Below, piece by piece: positions 61,760 to 64,000 of a stretch of DNA of 64,000 nucleotides. The notes under the pieces were generated by a model. That model saw only the letters and a program-made list of their open reading frames with translations, searched no databases and had not been told where the DNA came from. Position 1 is the stretch's first letter, and each line of letters opens with the position of its first letter. This stretch comes from Pseudomonadota bacterium (GTDB taxonomy: Bacteria > Pseudomonadota > Gammaproteobacteria > Steroidobacterales > Steroidobacteraceae): the NCBI GenBank assembly GCA_963205255.1, contig CAUJIK010000037.1, positions 1 through 64,000 of the forward strand, read 5' to 3'. The position numbers and the translations under genes are program-made.

Positions 61760-62725
61760 CTAGAAACGCACCAGCGCAGAGCCCCATGTGAAGCCGCCGC
61801 CGAAGGCTTCCAGCAGCAGCGTGTCGCCCTTGCGGATGCGACCATCGCGCACGCCGGTATCCAGCGCCAGCGGCACCGAAGCGGCCGACGTGTTGCCATG
61901 GTCCTGCACGGTGACGATCACGCGCTCCATCGGCAGATCGAGCTTCTTCGCCACCGCCTGGATGATGCGGATGTTGGCCTGGTGCGGCACCAGCCAGTCG
62001 ATGGCCGACCGGGACAGGTTGTTCTTCGCCAGCACCTCGTCGACCGAGTTGCCGAGCATGGTCACGGCCACCTTGAAAGTCTCGCGGCCGGCCATGCGGA
62101 TCACGGCCTTGCCGTCAGAACCGGCCTCGTACCCACTGGACACTCCGCCAGTGCAGTAGAGCAGGTCCTTGTAGCCGCCATCGGCGTGCAGATGCGTGGA
62201 GATGATGCCCGGCTCTTCGGAGGCCGTCAGCACCACCGCGCCCGCCCCATCAGCGAACAGGATGGCCGTGGTGCGGTCGGTGAAATCGGTGATGCGGGTG
62301 AGCGTCTCGGCGCCCACCACCAGCGCGCGCCGGGCATCGCCGGTGCGCACGAACTTCTCGGCTATCGACAGGGCGTAGATGAAGCCGCTGCAGGCCGCCT
62401 CGACACTGAAGGCCGGCACGCCGCGACAACCCAGGCGCGCCTGCAACAGCGTGCCCGGATTGGGGAACACCAGATCGGGCGTCGCCGTGGCAAAGACGAT
62501 GAGATCGATGTCGCCAGGCGCAAGGCCGGCGGCTTCGATCGCGCGCCGCGCCGCCTTCTCCGCAAGATCGACCGTGGTTTCGCCCTCGGCGGCATAGTGC
62601 CGCCGCTGGATCCCGGTGCGTTCGCGGATCCACTCATCCGTGGTGTCCATCATCTTCTCGAGGTCCGTGTTGTGCACGACACGCTCGGGAAGGTACGACC
62701 CCGTACCGGAGATTCGGGCGTACAG
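61760..62725 (-). CDS. fabH: 3-oxoacyl-ACP synthase III; apparent CTG start
   Basis: 'LYARISGTGSYLPERVVHNTDLEKMMDTTDEWIRERTGI', 'EAACSGFIYAL'; full N-terminus only if initiated at CTG 62725. Confidence 0.93.
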   Translation of the reverse strand: MYARISGTGSYLPERVVHNTDLEKMMDTTDEWIRERTGIQRRHYAAEGETTVDLAEKAARRAIEAAGLAPGDIDLIVFATATPDLVFPNPGTLLQARLGCRGVPAFSVEAACSGFIYALSIAEKFVRTGDARRALVVGAETLTRITDFTDRTTAILFADGAGAVVLTASEEPGIISTHLHADGGYKDLLYCTGGVSSGYEAGSDGKAVIRMAGRETFKVAVTMLGNSVDEVLAKNNLSRSAIDWLVPHQANIRIIQAVAKKLDLPMERVIVTVQDHGNTSAASVPLALDTGVRDGRIRKGDTLLLEAFGGGFTWGSALVRF

Positions 62726-62728
62726 GCG

Positions 62729-62923
62729 TCAGTCCTGGTCGGCGGCTTCGGCAGGCGCCTCGATCACGCGACGGCCACGATAGAAGCCATCAGGCGTGAT
62801 GCGGTGACGCAGATGCGTTTCACCGGACTGCGGATCCACGGACAGCGCAGGCCGCGTGGCCTTGTCGTGCGAGCGGTGCATACCGCGCTTCGAGGGAGTC
62901 TTGCGACTCTTTTGTACTGGCAT
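62729..62923 (-). CDS. rpmF: 50S ribosomal protein L32
   Basis: '[53 protein letters not shown]'. Confidence 0.97.
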   Translation of the reverse strand: MPVQKSRKTPSKRGMHRSHDKATRPALSVDPQSGETHLRHRITPDGFYRGRRVIEAPAEAADQD

Positions 62924-62938
62924 TTGTCAGCTCTCCAA

Positions 62939-63457
62939 TCAATTCCTGCGACTGCCGCCGAGCATCTCGCCCAGCGCGGCAAACGGTCTCTGCGTCGGCG
63001 CCGCTTCCACCGGGGGAATCACCCCGTCGCTTGCGCCGCCGCACTCGCCATCCCGGTGCATCGGTGCAGCCGGCAATGCGAGCAACAATTCCTCTTCCAC
63101 CAGCTCACGCAGGCGGATCCGCCCATCCGGGCAGCATGCGGTCTCGAACTCCTCCGGCACACCGTCCACTTCGGCTTCGGAGCCGACCAGCGCCACTTCC
63201 GAGCCGCCCGCCACCTTCATGGTGAAAGGCGCAAGGCAGCGCTGGCAACGCAGCAGCAGATCCGCGCTGGCTTCAACCTTCGCCACGACATGCCCCCGCT
63301 CCCGGCGGAAAGCAATACGGGCATCGGCTGTACCAGCGGTAGAAGCCAGCTGAGGCGCAAGACGTTCGAGACCCTGCACCGGAACCACGAGCCCGACCTG
63401 CGCACCAGCATCGGCGAGCACGTCGACATCGGCAAGTTTCGAGCCGTCGTCCGGCAT
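62939..63457 (-). CDS. YceD/DUF177 family protein
   Basis: 'LLLRCQRCLAPF', 'RLRELVEEELLLALPAAPMH'; upstream of rpmF. Confidence 0.9.
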   Translation of the reverse strand: MPDDGSKLADVDVLADAGAQVGLVVPVQGLERLAPQLASTAGTADARIAFRRERGHVVAKVEASADLLLRCQRCLAPFTMKVAGGSEVALVGSEAEVDGVPEEFETACCPDGRIRLRELVEEELLLALPAAPMHRDGECGGASDGVIPPVEAAPTQRPFAALGEMLGGSRRN

Positions 63458-63504
63458 GGGGCGCGTATCATAGGTTTGCGCCCTACCCAAGTCAAAACAA
63501 GCCC

Positions 63505-64000
63505 TTGATTGCCGATGAACTTCTGCCCGCGGTCGCGCCGCGCCTGATCCTGGCGTCGACCTCCCCGCATCGCCGCGCCCTGCTGGCGCGCCTGGGGCTG
63601 CCCTTCGAATGCCAGGCCCCGGAAGTGGAAGAAACCCTGCTGGCCGGCGAGCTGCCCGCGGACCGGGCCCTGCGGCTGGCACGCGCCAAGGCCGCTGCCG
63701 TGGCCCGGCGGCAGCCCGAAAGCCTCGTCATCGGCAGCGACCAGGTGGCAAGCCTGAACCGCGCCGGGCAGTGGCACTGGCTGCACAAACCCGGCAACCG
63801 GCAGACCTGCCGCGAACAGCTGCTTTCCATGTCCGGCTGCGAAGTCGCTTTCCATACTGCGACAGTGCTCGCTACGCCCGCGGGCGCGCACGAGCATGTG
63901 GACTTCACCGCCGTGCGCTTCCGGACGCTGTCGCCTGCGGAAGTAGATCGCTACATCGACCGCGAACCGGCCTTCGACTGCGCCGGCGGCTTCAAGTGCG
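63505..64000 (+). CDS. Maf family nucleotide pyrophosphatase, partial (continues past window; TTG start likely)
   Basis: Own translation: LILASTSPHRRALLARLGLPFE...VIGSDQVASL...EPAFDCAGGFKC; absent from the supplied ORF track. Confidence 0.9.
   Translation, partial: MIADELLPAVAPRLILASTSPHRRALLARLGLPFECQAPEVEETLLAGELPADRALRLARAKAAAVARRQPESLVIGSDQVASLNRAGQWHWLHKPGNRQTCREQLLSMSGCEVAFHTATVLATPAGAHEHVDFTAVRFRTLSPAEVDRYIDREPAFDCAGGFKC

Noticed and set aside
61673-63508. 611-aa plus-strand ORF over fabH/rpmF/yceD
   Set aside because: Spans three well-recognised minus-strand genes; shadow ORF.

Overview
64 kb of high-GC chromosomal sequence from a gammaproteobacterium-like organism; genus not determined. 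Most of it is ordinary housekeeping content. The block serS-rarA-vanZ-lolA-ftsK / trxB-GNAT-aat-infA / clpA-clpS follows the E. coli order as I recall it. Other core loci are metH-metF-ArsR/methyltransferase, type II secretion gspCDEF, the SOS mutasome cassette lexA-imuA-imuB-dnaE2 with a canonical LexA box, and maf / yceD-rpmF-fabH. More specialised content: a molybdenum-hydroxylase locus (iorA-iorB-xdhC-mocA with a ModE-like regulator and a candidate ModE box), two TonB-dependent receptors, a tandem pair of secreted paralogues of unknown function, a CocE-type hydrolase, three GGDEF-family c-di-GMP proteins, and CstA/YbdD. The best candidate for an undescribed system is a 2 kb islet at about 14.95-16.98 kb. 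It lies between tRNA-Ser(UGA) and a diverged tRNA 3'-end remnant in the same orientation. It carries parDE, a nested palindrome, and an uncharacterised protein with a HEPN-like RNDIEH motif plus zinc ribbons. Other items worth checking: fabH without an AUG/GUG/UUG start next to rpmF (plsX absent between them), a GspE lacking all four zinc-binding cysteines, an SDR pseudogene with two internal deletions between infA and clpA, a C9 tract plus 16-bp palindrome in the clpS 5' region, and a direct repeat creating a mini-ORF between lexA and imuA. All calls come from reading the sequence; no database searches were run.
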